Assembly: GCF_002975405.1 (NCBI RefSeq)
Contig: NZ_PCPS01000001.1
Coordinates: forward strand, 1 to 64,000
Direction: 5' to 3'
DNA: 64,000 nucleotides
From: Arthrobacter sp. MYb229
GTDB taxonomy: Bacteria; Actinomycetota; Actinomycetes; Actinomycetales; Micrococcaceae
Positions 24,186-33,182 of this stretch are shown here, one piece after another. The translations under genes and the position numbers were made by a program. Each line of letters starts with the position of its first letter. Position 1 is the first letter of the stretch. Under the pieces are notes generated by a model. That model saw nothing but the letters and a program-made list of their open reading frames with translations. It made no database searches and had not been told where the DNA came from.

Positions 24186-24228
24186 AAAAAGGCCCGGCGG
24201 GAGCGCATAATGCTCTCCCGCCGGGCCC
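24186..24228 (-). terminator. Rho-independent terminator after the aminotransferase
   Basis: A 13-bp GC-rich perfect stem (24191-24203 with 24215-24227) is followed by TTTTT on the minus strand (24190-24186). It ends the mmsA-aminotransferase transcript just before the GlcD-like gene. Confidence 0.9.
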
Positions 24229-24242
24229 GATACAACTCATGG

Positions 24243-25613
24243 CTAGCCGGTCACGAACTTGTCGGCGACAACCAGCGCCTGCTCCAGCCGGTCCAGGGCT
24301 TCGACCAGGACATCGTCCGGGATGTTCAGTGCCGGAACCACATGCAGCCGGTTGAAGTTGGCGAAGGGCAGCAGCCCGGCAGCCTTGGCCGCGGCCACCA
24401 CCTCGTTCATCTCGGGGGAAGAGCCGCCGTAGGCCGCCAGCGGCTCGCGGGTTTCACGGTTCTTGACCAACTCGATGGCCCAGAACACCCCGGCTCCGCG
24501 GACCTCGCCCACCGAGGGGTGCTGCGCGGCGAACTGCGCCAGCCGCGGGCCGATGATCTCATCGCCCAGGCGCTTGGCATTGGCCACCATGGACTCGTCC
24601 TCCATCGCGTGGATGGTAGCGACCGCCGCCGCGCAGGCCAGCGGGTGGCCCGAGTAGGTCAAGCCGCCAGGGTAGGGGCGTTCGCGGAAGGTCTCGAAGA
24701 TCTCGTCGTTGATCGCCACGCCGCCCAGCGGCACGTAGCCCGAGTTCACCCCCTTGGCGAAGGTCAGCAGATCCGGGGTGACGCCCCAGTGGTTGACCGA
24801 GAACCACTGGCCGCTGCGCCCGAATCCCGCCATCACCTCGTCGGCGATGTACACGATCCCGTACTTGCGGGTCAGCTCGCGCACCCCGGCCAGGTAGCCG
24901 GCCGGCGGCATATAGATGCCGGCGGTGCCCGGAATGGATTCGAGGATCAACGCGCCGATGGTCGAGGCGCCCTCCAGGACGATGGTGTCTTCCAGGTGCT
25001 TCAGCGCCCGCTCGGTTTCCTCCGCTTCGCTGGTTGAGCCGAAGTAGGACCGGTAGGGGTAGGCGGGGAAGAAATGCACTACCCCGTCGGTGGCATGGTC
25101 CGAGGCGAAGCGCCGCGGGTCGCCGGTCGCATTGATCGCCAGCTGCGTGCCGCCGTGGTAGGAACGGTAGGCGGAGAGCACCTTGTGCTTTCCGGTGTGC
25201 AGCCGAGCCATGCGGATGGCATGCTCCACCGCGTCGGCCCCGCCGTTGGTGAAGAAGATCCGATTCAGGTCTCCCGGGGTGCGCTCGGCGATGAGCCGGG
25301 CCGCCTCGGAACGCGCATCGTTGACATGCTGCGGGGCGATGGTCGCGATCTTCGCGGCCTGCTCCTGGATGGCCGCGATCACCTTGGGGTGCTGATGGCC
25401 GATATTCGTGTTGACCAGCTGGCTGGAAATGTCGATCAGCTTCCGGCCTTCGCCATCCCAGACGTAGGAGTCCTGCGTCTTCAGAATGGTCATCGGGTTG
25501 AACGGTCCCTGCGCCTGCCACGAATGGAAGACGTGGTCGCGGTCCAGCTGGTAGGCGCGCTTGCCTGCTTCGATCTCTTCCGCCGAGATGTCGGCGGTGA
25601 GCTGTTCGGTCAT
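24243..25613 (-). CDS. Class III omega-aminotransferase (beta-alanine/taurine:pyruvate type)
   Basis: The 456-residue PLP enzyme has the class III signatures IVYIADEVMAGFGRSGQW (PLP ring aspartate) and LTFAKGVNSGYVPLGG (Schiff-base lysine). Its N-terminus YQLDRDHVFHSWQAQGPFNP resembles taurine or beta-alanine aminotransferases. It is co-directional with and 45 nt downstream of mmsA, whose substrate would be malonate or methylmalonate semialdehyde. Beta-alanine or 3-aminoisobutyrate is therefore the likely amino donor. Confidence 0.88.
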   Translation of the reverse strand: MTEQLTADISAEEIEAGKRAYQLDRDHVFHSWQAQGPFNPMTILKTQDSYVWDGEGRKLIDISSQLVNTNIGHQHPKVIAAIQEQAAKIATIAPQHVNDARSEAARLIAERTPGDLNRIFFTNGGADAVEHAIRMARLHTGKHKVLSAYRSYHGGTQLAINATGDPRRFASDHATDGVVHFFPAYPYRSYFGSTSEAEETERALKHLEDTIVLEGASTIGALILESIPGTAGIYMPPAGYLAGVRELTRKYGIVYIADEVMAGFGRSGQWFSVNHWGVTPDLLTFAKGVNSGYVPLGGVAINDEIFETFRERPYPGGLTYSGHPLACAAAVATIHAMEDESMVANAKRLGDEIIGPRLAQFAAQHPSVGEVRGAGVFWAIELVKNRETREPLAAYGGSSPEMNEVVAAAKAAGLLPFANFNRLHVVPALNIPDDVLVEALDRLEQALVVADKFVTG

Positions 25614-25658
25614 GAATCTAGATCCTTCTACTCAAACCACGTGGGCACGCGGGGAAAA

Positions 25659-27167
25659 TTAGTCGTTCTGCGGGAAGCCGAGGTTGATTCCGCCGTGGCT
25701 CGGGTCCAGCCAGCGCTTGGTGATCACCTTGTTGCGGGTGAAGAACTTGAATCCCTCCGGGCCGTAGGCATGCTGGTCGCCGAACAGCGAGGCCTTCCAG
25801 CCGCCGAAGGAGTGGTAGCCCACCGGGACCGGGATGGGCACGTTCACGCCCACCATGCCGACCTGGATTTCGTTCTCGAAGCGGCGCGCGGCGCCGCCGT
25901 CGTTGGTGAAGATCGCGGTGCCGTTGCCGTACTTCGAGGCGTTGATCAGCTCGATGCCCTCGTTGAAGGTATCCACGCGGACCACCGAGAGCACCGGGCC
26001 GAAGATCTCATCGGTGTAGATGGACATGTCGGTGCCGACGTTGTCGAACAAGGTGGGGTGCAGGAAGAAGCCGTTGCCGTCCGCGTCCAGCGCCCCGGTG
26101 CGGCCGTCGACCACCAGCGAGGCGCCGGACTCGATGCCCGCCTCGATGTAGCCGGCGACCTTGTCGCGGTGCTCGCCGGTGATCAGCGGGCCCATATCGC
26201 AGCCGCGGGTGCCGTCGCCCACGCGCAGGTTCTTGGCGCGCTCGGCGATCTTGGCGACCAGCTCGTCGGCGATGTTCTCCAACGCCACCACCACGCTGAT
26301 CGCCATGCAGCGCTCGCCGGCCGCGCCGAAGCCGGCGTTGATGGCCATGTCCGCGGCCAGGTCCAGATCGGCGTCGGGCAGCACGAGCATGTGGTTCTTG
26401 GCGCCGCCGAAGGCCTGGACACGCTTGCCGTTGGCGGTGCCGGTGGAGTAGACGTACTGGGCAATGGGGGTGGAGCCGACGAAGGACACCGAAGCGATGC
26501 GCGGATCGTTCAGCAGCGTGTCTACGGACTCCTTGTCACCGTGCACCACATTGAGCACGCCCTCTGGCAGGCCCGCCTCGGCGAACAGCTCGGCCATCCA
26601 CTGGGCCGCGGAGGGATCCTTCTCCGAAGGCTTGAGCACTACCGCGTTGCCCGAGGCGATGGCGACCGGGAAGAACCACAGCGGCACCATGGCCGGGAAG
26701 TTGAAGGGGGAGATGATGGCGGAAACCCCGACCGGCTGGCGCTGGGACTGCACGTCCACACCGGTGGAGGCGTTCTCCGAGTATTCGCCCTTGAGCAGGT
26801 AGGGGGCGTTGCAGCACAGCTCGACAACTTCCATGCCGCGGGCCACTTCACCCAGTGCGTCATCGAGCACCTTGCCGTGCTCCGCGGTGATGATGGCTGC
26901 CAGCTCGCCCTTGCGCTCGGCGAGCAGCTGGCGGAAGTTGAACATGATCGCGGTGCGGCGGGCCAGCGAAGTATCGCGCCACTTGGGGAATGCTGTGTGG
27001 GCTGCGGCGATGGCGGCTTCGGTGGTGTTCTTGGACGCCAAGGCGACTTCGCGGGCAATCTCGCCGGTGGCAGGGTTGTAGACCTTGCCGGTGCGGGTGT
27101 CGCCTTCGCCGGAGAACGGTGCGTTATTGACCCAGTGCTGCAGAGTTTCGGTCATCGTAGTCGTCAT
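25659..27167 (-). CDS. mmsA: CoA-acylating (methyl)malonate-semialdehyde dehydrogenase
   Basis: The 502-residue ALDH converts malonate or methylmalonate semialdehyde plus CoA and NAD+ to acetyl- or propionyl-CoA and CO2. MmsA signatures are present: NFPAMVPLWFFPVAIASGNAVVLKPSE, VQAFGGAKNHMLVLPDAD and the catalytic Cys287 in GERCMAIS. The ATG has AAGGGA 8 nt upstream. With the next aminotransferase it makes a two-step path for beta-amino acids. It is divergent from the PucR-type regulator, 124 nt away. Confidence 0.95.
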   Translation of the reverse strand: MTTTMTETLQHWVNNAPFSGEGDTRTGKVYNPATGEIAREVALASKNTTEAAIAAAHTAFPKWRDTSLARRTAIMFNFRQLLAERKGELAAIITAEHGKVLDDALGEVARGMEVVELCCNAPYLLKGEYSENASTGVDVQSQRQPVGVSAIISPFNFPAMVPLWFFPVAIASGNAVVLKPSEKDPSAAQWMAELFAEAGLPEGVLNVVHGDKESVDTLLNDPRIASVSFVGSTPIAQYVYSTGTANGKRVQAFGGAKNHMLVLPDADLDLAADMAINAGFGAAGERCMAISVVVALENIADELVAKIAERAKNLRVGDGTRGCDMGPLITGEHRDKVAGYIEAGIESGASLVVDGRTGALDADGNGFFLHPTLFDNVGTDMSIYTDEIFGPVLSVVRVDTFNEGIELINASKYGNGTAIFTNDGGAARRFENEIQVGMVGVNVPIPVPVGYHSFGGWKASLFGDQHAYGPEGFKFFTRNKVITKRWLDPSHGGINLGFPQND

Positions 27168-27223
27168 GAGAAAGTCCCTTCAAGTGCGTTCGTGGTTATC
27201 TGATTCCATCTTGCGCCACCAAT

Positions 27224-27251
27224 ATGACAAGTAACACAAGCGATGTGTCAT
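27224..27251. promoter_or_regulatory. Nested inverted repeat between mmsA and the PucR gene
   Basis: ATGACA (27224-27229) and TGTCAT (27246-27251) enclose ACAC (27234-27237) and GTGT (27245-27248), all in the 124-nt divergent gap. This is a plausible binding site for the adjacent PucR-type activator. Confidence 0.45.
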
Positions 27252-27291
27252 GATTTAGGCGGAAGGTCTTACGCTTTGTAAAGGTTGACGG

Positions 27292-28914
27292 ATGAGTGCT
27301 GAAACAACTGGTTCCCTGACCATGGCCGACGTGCTGGCGCTGAAGGTCGTGCAGAACGCCGAACCGCTGGTCCTTTCGGGGGAGAAGAACCTCGATGTGC
27401 GCCTGCGCTGGGTGCATGTCACCGAGTCGGCAGAGAACGTCGATCTGCTCTTCGGCCGCGAAGTCGTGCTCACCACCTTGCGGAATGTGGAGCCCAGCGT
27501 GCAGCGGCTGCGTGCGTTCATGACCAAGCTGGAGGATTCCGGAGCGGCCGGGGTGGTGGTGGAACTGCTGGAGGATCCCGGCGGCGCGGATGCCGGCATC
27601 GGCGCACGCCTGGCCGAAGCGGTGAATGCCCTGGCGCTGCCGGTGATCCGGTTGCGCAAGAAAGTGCGTTTCGTGGAGATTACCGAGGTCATCCACGAGC
27701 GTCTCGTGGCGGAACAACTGGCCGCGGTGCAATTTTCCCGAAACGTCCACGAGATCTATACCGAGCTTTCGCTGCATGAAGCCGATGAACAGCGCATCGT
27801 TGAGCGCACGGCGGAGCTTTTGCAGGCTCCGGTGGTCTTGGAAGATGTCCGCCACCATGTGCTCGCCCACGCCGGTGCCGGATACGGGGCCGAATCGGTG
27901 CTGGAACACTGGATCAATCGCTCGAAATTCGTCGGATACGCCGAACAGACCGGGCGTGGCCACGGCGCCGAAAGCTGGCTGCAAACCCCGGTCGGCGCGG
28001 TCCGCAGCCGATGGGGCAGGCTGGTGGTTCCGGCCGAGCTCGAGGACGAGCACAACGCCGCCCTGGTCTTGGAGCGGGCGGGCCAAACCTTGACCATCGC
28101 CCGATTAGCCGGCCGCGACCAGCGCGAACTTCTCTACCAGGCCCGCACCTCGATGCTGCACGAGCTGCAGCAGCACCACTCCTACACCGACAAGGAAGTG
28201 GCCGTACGCGCCGAGTCTCTTGGCCTGGATGCCGGAGCGCACTATGTCCCGCTGGTGGTCTCGCTGGCCGTGGGGGAGGCCCACAGCCCCACGGACATCC
28301 AGCTCCGCGAACGAGAAGTGCTGGAAGTCGTAGACCAGGTGGCCGAGAATATGCGTCTGGGAGTGCTCGCCGGATCGCTGCGCTCCGGATACCTCGGGGT
28401 CATTCTCCCCGTCGCGGCGAAGCAGCTGGTGGAAAACTCGCTGCAGCGGTTCACCCGACAGCTGACCGAGATGCTCTCCGCCCAGGTCGCCGTCGGGGTG
28501 GCGGCCGAAGAAACGAGCATCAGCGCGAGCGCTCGCCGGTTGGAAGAGGCGGCCCTCGTCGCGGAGATCGTTCCCAACCTCCCGACCCGAGCCCGGCCCT
28601 ACTACCGCTTCGCGGACCTGCGCTTGCGCGGGGTGCTCTCGGCCATGGGCCAGGATGCGCGCATGCGCAGCTTCGCGCTGACCGAACTATCCGGGCTGCT
28701 GAACCCGCCAGATGAATCCGGCCTGGAGCTGCTTCAGCTATATCTGGAGCATGCTGGCAACAAAAGCGCGTTGGCCAAACAGGGCTATCTCTCGCGGCCA
28801 ACCCTGTATGCCCGATTGGCGAAGCTCGAAGAGAAGCTTGGGGTATCGCTGGATTCTGCAGAATCCCGAGCCAGCTTGCAGGTAGCGTTGCTTTGGTATC
28901 GAATGCACGGATAA
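27292..28914 (+). CDS. PucR-family transcriptional regulator
   Basis: The 540-residue protein has an N-terminal purine-catabolism PucR-like domain (about residues 10-130, MADVLALKVVQNAEPLVLSG), a middle GGDEF-related CdaR domain (about 290-415) and a C-terminal PucR helix-turn-helix (about 470-535: LELLQLYLEHAGNKSALAKQGY). In Corynebacterium glutamicum the PucR-type GabR activates gabTDP, a transaminase-semialdehyde dehydrogenase operon, which parallels the divergent mmsA-aminotransferase pair here. The probable inducer is an amino acid of that path. Confidence 0.88.
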   Translation: MSAETTGSLTMADVLALKVVQNAEPLVLSGEKNLDVRLRWVHVTESAENVDLLFGREVVLTTLRNVEPSVQRLRAFMTKLEDSGAAGVVVELLEDPGGADAGIGARLAEAVNALALPVIRLRKKVRFVEITEVIHERLVAEQLAAVQFSRNVHEIYTELSLHEADEQRIVERTAELLQAPVVLEDVRHHVLAHAGAGYGAESVLEHWINRSKFVGYAEQTGRGHGAESWLQTPVGAVRSRWGRLVVPAELEDEHNAALVLERAGQTLTIARLAGRDQRELLYQARTSMLHELQQHHSYTDKEVAVRAESLGLDAGAHYVPLVVSLAVGEAHSPTDIQLREREVLEVVDQVAENMRLGVLAGSLRSGYLGVILPVAAKQLVENSLQRFTRQLTEMLSAQVAVGVAAEETSISASARRLEEAALVAEIVPNLPTRARPYYRFADLRLRGVLSAMGQDARMRSFALTELSGLLNPPDESGLELLQLYLEHAGNKSALAKQGYLSRPTLYARLAKLEEKLGVSLDSAESRASLQVALLWYRMHG

Positions 28915-28966
28915 CTGGATCCGGCAGTTGCACCCACCACGAGGCCAGCGGAGAAACGGAGCACCC

Positions 28967-29779
28967 ATGCCCATACTGAACAAAGATATGACCCTGTGCA
29001 TTTCGCTCTCGGAGCGTCCCTCGAATCTCGGCACGAGATTCCACAACTACCTCTACGAGGAACTCGGGCTGAACTTCATCTACAAGGCGTTTGCTACCCA
29101 GGATCTGGACGGTGCCATCGCCGGGGTTCGGGCCTTGGGCATCCGCGGTTGTGCCGTCTCAATGCCGTTTAAAGAAGATGTGATGGAGCTCGTGGACGTC
29201 ATCGAGCCCTCGGCAGCGTCCATAGAATCGGTGAACACCATCGTCAATGACCAGGGTGTGCTTCGCGCGTCGAATACCGACTACGAAGCCATAGCGAAGT
29301 TGATAACCCACCACGGGCTGAACCCGAACGCCTCGGTGCTGGTCCGGGGATCCGGAGGCATGGCGAAGGCGGTCATCGCAGCATTCCGCGACGCGGGATT
29401 CGAAAACTTGACGGTGCTGGCCCGCAACGCAGCTAGTGGAAAGGAACTGGCCACGAAGTATGGCTACCGCCATCAGGTTGGCGACCCCGAACCAGGGCAC
29501 GATATTTTGGTGAATGTGACCCCGCTGGGCATGGACGGGCCACACCAGCAGGAGTTGGCCTTCGAATTACCCCAGCTAGCGGCCGCAGAAACCGTCTTCG
29601 ACGTGGTAGCTTTTCCGGCGCAGACACCGTTGATCCGCGCCGCAGAACAGCTGGGGAAACAGGTCATTACCGGTGCCGAGGTCATCGCCTTGCAGGCGGC
29701 GGCGCAATTTGAGAAGTACACCGGAATTCGGCTCAGCGAGGACCAGGTGCGACGCGCTTCGGAGTTCTCCCGCAGCTAG
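28967..29779 (+). CDS. Shikimate dehydrogenase-like protein (SDH-L, HI0607 type)
   Basis: The 270-residue protein matches, from memory, the Haemophilus influenzae HI0607 protein closely: LCISLSERPSNLGTRFHN, ELGLNFIYKAF and IRGCAVSMPFKEDV. The catalytic pair of AroE is kept (K69 and D105 in NTDYEA), as is the dinucleotide motif GSGGMAKAV. The usual shikimate-binding HSxSP segment is replaced by RPSNLG. SDH-L enzymes have very low activity on shikimate, so the true substrate is unknown and this is not the housekeeping aroE. GGAG lies 5-6 nt before the ATG. It is 52 nt after the pucR gene, and its end overlaps the convergent acyl-CoA dehydrogenase gene by 4 nt. Confidence 0.85.
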   Translation: MPILNKDMTLCISLSERPSNLGTRFHNYLYEELGLNFIYKAFATQDLDGAIAGVRALGIRGCAVSMPFKEDVMELVDVIEPSAASIESVNTIVNDQGVLRASNTDYEAIAKLITHHGLNPNASVLVRGSGGMAKAVIAAFRDAGFENLTVLARNAASGKELATKYGYRHQVGDPEPGHDILVNVTPLGMDGPHQQELAFELPQLAAAETVFDVVAFPAQTPLIRAAEQLGKQVITGAEVIALQAAAQFEKYTGIRLSEDQVRRASEFSRS

Positions 29780-31752
29780 TCCGCGCTGGGGCGCCGCGCG
29801 GCGGCGCCGTAGGGTCTGCGGACATCCTCGCGAGGTTCCGCGGACCATTCGGCGATCCACGGGCCGGTGCCTTCCGAGACGTCACGCACGCCTTCTTCGA
29901 GCCATTGGAAGTCACCATCCAATAGCTTGGCGGCAACCTGTTCGTCACGGTGCGTGGTATTGCTCCACAGGTGGCTGAAGTGCTCTTCGCAGCGTTTGGT
30001 CGCCTGTTCGCAGAATGCCTGGGCCAGGGTTTCGGCAGAGAATCTTTGGGCGGCGCCCGAATCGTGGAGCGACAAGGTCTTGGTGATCGTTGCGGACATG
30101 GCGAACAGCTCGGCGCCGATGTCCACGATGCGTCCCAGGAATACCTGCTGTTTCTCCATGCCGGACTGCCACCTCGCCATTCCGGCAAAGGTCTGGCGTG
30201 CCAGGCGGCGTGAACTGCGTTCGATATACCGCAAGTGCTTGGCCAGCGGCCCCCGGTCCGAAAAGGACCCCGGCACGGTACCGGCTCCGACCATCAGCTT
30301 TGGCAGCCAGCGGGCATAGAAGCCGGAGGCCTCCATGGCGGCTCGGGCCTTTTCCTCCAGCGTGGCATCGCTCTGCGCCAATGCCCCGGCGGCTTGGAGG
30401 TGAGCGTCAACCGCCTCGCGGGCGATCAACAGGTGCATGATTTCGGTGGAGCCCTCGAAGATGCGGTTGATGCGCAGGTCGCGCAGCAGCTGCTCGGCCG
30501 GGACCGCCCGTTCGCCCCGGGCGGCCTGGGAAGCGGCGGTTTCGAAGCCACGCCCCCCGCGGATCTGAATGAGCTCATCGGCGATCTTGCAGGCGGCTTC
30601 GGAACTGTAGAGCTTGGCGAGCGCCGCTTCGATGCGGACATCTTTCATTCCCGCATCGGCGAGGCTCGCGCTCAGTTCAAAGACCGCCTCCAGCGCGTAG
30701 GTGCTTGCCGCCATATAGGAGAGCTTGGCGACCACCGCCTGGTGCTTGCCCACGGGGTGGCCCCATTGCACCCTGGCTGCGGACCATTCGCGAGCAATTT
30801 TTGTTGCCCATTTCCCGGCGCCCGCGCACATCGCGGGAATTGACAACCGTCCGGTGTTCAAGGTGCTCAGCGCGATTCTCAGCCCCGAGCCCTCTTTGCT
30901 CAGCCGATTCTCCACCGGTACCTTGACGGCGGAGAAACGGGTGACACCGTTTTCAATCCCGCGTAGCCCCATAAATGCGTTGCGGTTTTCCACCGTGATG
31001 CCCGCAGAGTTCGCCTCGAGGACAAACGCGGTGATCCCGCCTCGTCCTGCCGGCTCGGTTCCGCAGACTTCGTGGGGCTTCACCGCTGCCATCACCACCA
31101 GCAGGTCTGCCACTACGCCATTGGTGGTCCAGAGCTTCGAACCTTCCAGAAGATAATGCGTACCGTCCTCGCTCAACGTCGCGTGGGTGCCCAAGCGCGC
31201 CGGATCGGAGCCGACATCGTTCTCGGTCAGGAGAAAGGCGCTGATTTCCCCTGCCGCGCAGCGTGGCAGGTATTCGCGTTTCTGGGCATCCGTGCCGAAG
31301 CGCTTCACGGGCTCTGGGACGCCGATGGATTGGTGCGCCGAAAGCAGCGCGCCGAGTGCGGGGGACACCGAACCGACGCGCATCAAGGCGCGCCCATAAT
31401 CCAGCAAGCTCAGTTCCAACCCGCCGTATTCCTCAGGGATTTTCATGCCGAACGCGCCCACATCCCGTAGCGCGGCTATGTATTCATCCGGTACGCGTGC
31501 GTCTTCTTCAATACCGGAAACGTTGAAGCCATCCAGCACGGTTTTCAGCTCGGCAAGGAATTTTTCTCCGCGTGCCGCGGCCTTCGGGTCCGGAACTGGC
31601 ATCGGGGTGATCAGCGAGAAATCAACCTCACCCATATAGAGGCCCTTGGCGAAACTAGGCCGTTCCCAGCCTTGCTCGCGAGATGTCTCGGCAACTTCTC
31701 GGGCTTGGGCCGCGTCGATGCTTGCGCTTGATGGTTCCGGATTCGGGCACAT
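29776..31752 (-). CDS. Acyl-CoA dehydrogenase, long ACAD9/VLCAD-like form
   Basis: The 658-residue flavoprotein has the ACAD core in the first 450 residues: FLLTENDVGSDPA (FAD/substrate loop), WTTNGVVAD, IRGGRGFET and LLRDLRINRIFEGSTEIMHLLI with the catalytic-region glutamate. A C-terminal extension of about 180 helical residues follows, as in VLCAD/ACAD9. It probably oxidises a long or branched acyl-CoA. The ATG at 31752 has AAAGGA upstream; the 75-codon upstream extension is low-complexity and left out. No beta-oxidation partners are adjacent. Confidence 0.9.
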   Translation of the reverse strand: MCPNPEPSSASIDAAQAREVAETSREQGWERPSFAKGLYMGEVDFSLITPMPVPDPKAAARGEKFLAELKTVLDGFNVSGIEEDARVPDEYIAALRDVGAFGMKIPEEYGGLELSLLDYGRALMRVGSVSPALGALLSAHQSIGVPEPVKRFGTDAQKREYLPRCAAGEISAFLLTENDVGSDPARLGTHATLSEDGTHYLLEGSKLWTTNGVVADLLVVMAAVKPHEVCGTEPAGRGGITAFVLEANSAGITVENRNAFMGLRGIENGVTRFSAVKVPVENRLSKEGSGLRIALSTLNTGRLSIPAMCAGAGKWATKIAREWSAARVQWGHPVGKHQAVVAKLSYMAASTYALEAVFELSASLADAGMKDVRIEAALAKLYSSEAACKIADELIQIRGGRGFETAASQAARGERAVPAEQLLRDLRINRIFEGSTEIMHLLIAREAVDAHLQAAGALAQSDATLEEKARAAMEASGFYARWLPKLMVGAGTVPGSFSDRGPLAKHLRYIERSSRRLARQTFAGMARWQSGMEKQQVFLGRIVDIGAELFAMSATITKTLSLHDSGAAQRFSAETLAQAFCEQATKRCEEHFSHLWSNTTHRDEQVAAKLLDGDFQWLEEGVRDVSEGTGPWIAEWSAEPREDVRRPYGAAARRPSAD

Positions 31753-31986
31753 GGCAGATCCTTTGCACTCCAGGCGCGTTTTGCCCTGGTGGCATCTGCG
31801 CCTGTCCTTTGGTTGGCCCAAGCCTAACCCTGAACTAGCAGACAAGAAAGGGGGCGTGCCTTGGCGTGCAGAAGAGGAACCGCCACTCGATGAAGAAGTC
31901 GAACAGCACCGATGGCTGCTGGCCGGCGAGCACCACGGAGCATGAAGCGAAAATGCTGCAAGACCTAGCCCTAGCATTGCCTCTCG

Positions 31987-32652
31987 CTAGGTCAGCGGGT
32001 CCAAACGTACACAGCAATGCCCGGTTTCTGGTGTGACCGGACAGGCACGATAAGGGGCATCGCCGGATTCGAGGAGCGCCGCTAAGAGCTCGCGGTTCAT
32101 CAGGCATACGGTGTCCCGGTGCTGTGCCGAAAGCTGGTGGAAGGGACAATCGGTGAGGTGAATCGAGCCTGCGGTATCCGTCTGTGGCAGATAGCCGCCA
32201 TTGGCCAGGGTCTGTTGCAGGGAGTCTTTGGAGGCCGCGATACCCCGTCCGGTTTCGCGCGAGACTTCGGCGAGCAATTCATTGACCGGCCGTTGTTCCA
32301 GTGTCGCCCGTTCGATGGCTTTAGCCATAATTTGAGCGGCCAGCGTGTATTCGCGGTGCGGGACGCTCGCCTCGATCTCCCGTGCAACGGGTGAATACAG
32401 TTTTGCGGGACGTCCCGAGCCGGGGCCGGTGTTTTCGCGCAGCTTGCGAAACTCATAGCTCAGCAGGCCCTCCTTGACCAGCCGTTCAAGCTGAAATGAC
32501 ACCGTATTTCGCGGTAGTTCCAGCGCTTGCGCCACCGCATCGCGGCTGGCCGGCTCCGCGGAGCGGGAGAGGAATTCGTAGATTCTCGCGCGGAGCGGGT
32601 CGGCTAATGCGGAGACCGCCTGGACCGAACGTTTGCGGGGAAAGAACTGCAT
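31987..32652 (-). CDS. Winged-helix regulator with C-terminal cysteine cluster, SufR-like (COG2345)
   Basis: The 221-residue protein has an ArsR-like winged helix (about residues 8-90: ALADPLRARIYEFLSRSAEPASRDAVAQAL) and a C-terminal sensor part with C169 (DCPFH), C183, C204 and C213/C214 (GHCCVRL). This spacing recalls SufR, which binds a [4Fe-4S] cluster. It is divergent from a DoxX-like gene whose promoter contains a perfect palindrome. It probably represses that gene and itself, with an iron-sulfur cluster, metal or redox signal. It is not next to suf genes, so I give no symbol. Confidence 0.8.
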   Translation of the reverse strand: MQFFPRKRSVQAVSALADPLRARIYEFLSRSAEPASRDAVAQALELPRNTVSFQLERLVKEGLLSYEFRKLRENTGPGSGRPAKLYSPVAREIEASVPHREYTLAAQIMAKAIERATLEQRPVNELLAEVSRETGRGIAASKDSLQQTLANGGYLPQTDTAGSIHLTDCPFHQLSAQHRDTVCLMNRELLAALLESGDAPYRACPVTPETGHCCVRLDPLT

Positions 32653-32683
32653 AAGTTAAGTGTAAATCTAAAATTGGTTTTTG

Positions 32684-32732
32684 TTGACTTAGAGAGTACG
32701 GGGTTCTAAAATAAGATTATCTGATTTTAGAA
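32684..32732 (+). promoter_or_regulatory. Strong promoter with palindromic operator over the -10
   Basis: TTGACT (32684-32689) and TAAAAT (32707-32712) are 17 bp apart. The palindrome TTCTAAAA (32704-32711) / TTTTAGAA (32725-32732) covers the -10 box. A further ATCTAAAAT lies near 32667. The layout is that of a repressible promoter for the DoxX-like gene. Confidence 0.75.
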
Positions 32733-32745
32733 AGGAGGGGTGGAC

Positions 32746-33162
32746 ATGGCTTCGACGGCTATGAGCGCAGCGGAAGTCCGCTCGCGCGCACTGGAGCATC
32801 AGGCGTTCGTGCTGCTGCGCACAATCTTTACGGTGGCCCCGATCTTGTTCGGCTTGGACAAGTTCTTCAACTTGCTCACCGACTGGACGGTTTACCTCGC
32901 ACCATTGGCCACCGACATCATTCCGGTGTCGGCCCAACAATTCATGTACGCCGTCGGTATCGTGGAAATTGCCGCCGGCATCTTGGTGGCTCTGCGGCCA
33001 AAACTGGGTTCTCTCGTGGTGAGCCTCTGGCTGCTGGGAATCATCGTGAACCTGCTGATCCTGCCCGGGTACTTTGACGTTGCCTTGCGCGACTTCGGAC
33101 TGCTAGTCGGCGCACTGGCGCTCAATCGGTTGGCTGCGGCACGAGCGGCGGCGCACCGATAG
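32746..33162 (+). CDS. DoxX-like membrane protein
   Basis: The 138-residue protein has four hydrophobic helices (about residues 22-42, 60-82, 87-107 and 110-130) and the DoxX-like pattern FGLDKFFNLLTDW, then GIVEIAAGILVALRP. DoxX relatives act in membrane redox or thiosulfate oxidation, but most are uncharacterised. The ATG at 32746 lies 7 nt after AAGGAGG. Control by the Cys-rich regulator next door suggests a role under oxidative or iron stress. Confidence 0.75.
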   Translation: MASTAMSAAEVRSRALEHQAFVLLRTIFTVAPILFGLDKFFNLLTDWTVYLAPLATDIIPVSAQQFMYAVGIVEIAAGILVALRPKLGSLVVSLWLLGIIVNLLILPGYFDVALRDFGLLVGALALNRLAAARAAAHR

Positions 33163-33182
33163 AGCTGACTTCCAGATGAATG

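Noticed and set aside
25074-27203. 709-codon ORF antisense to mmsA and the aminotransferase
   Set aside because: The opposite strand has convincing enzymes with catalytic motifs. This frame is His/Gly/Val-rich, as expected for a GC-skewed shadow.
29776-31977. Longer start of the acyl-CoA dehydrogenase
   Set aside because: The extra 75 residues are a low-complexity Ser/Gly/Cys stretch without an SD. The ATG at 31752 has AAAGGA.
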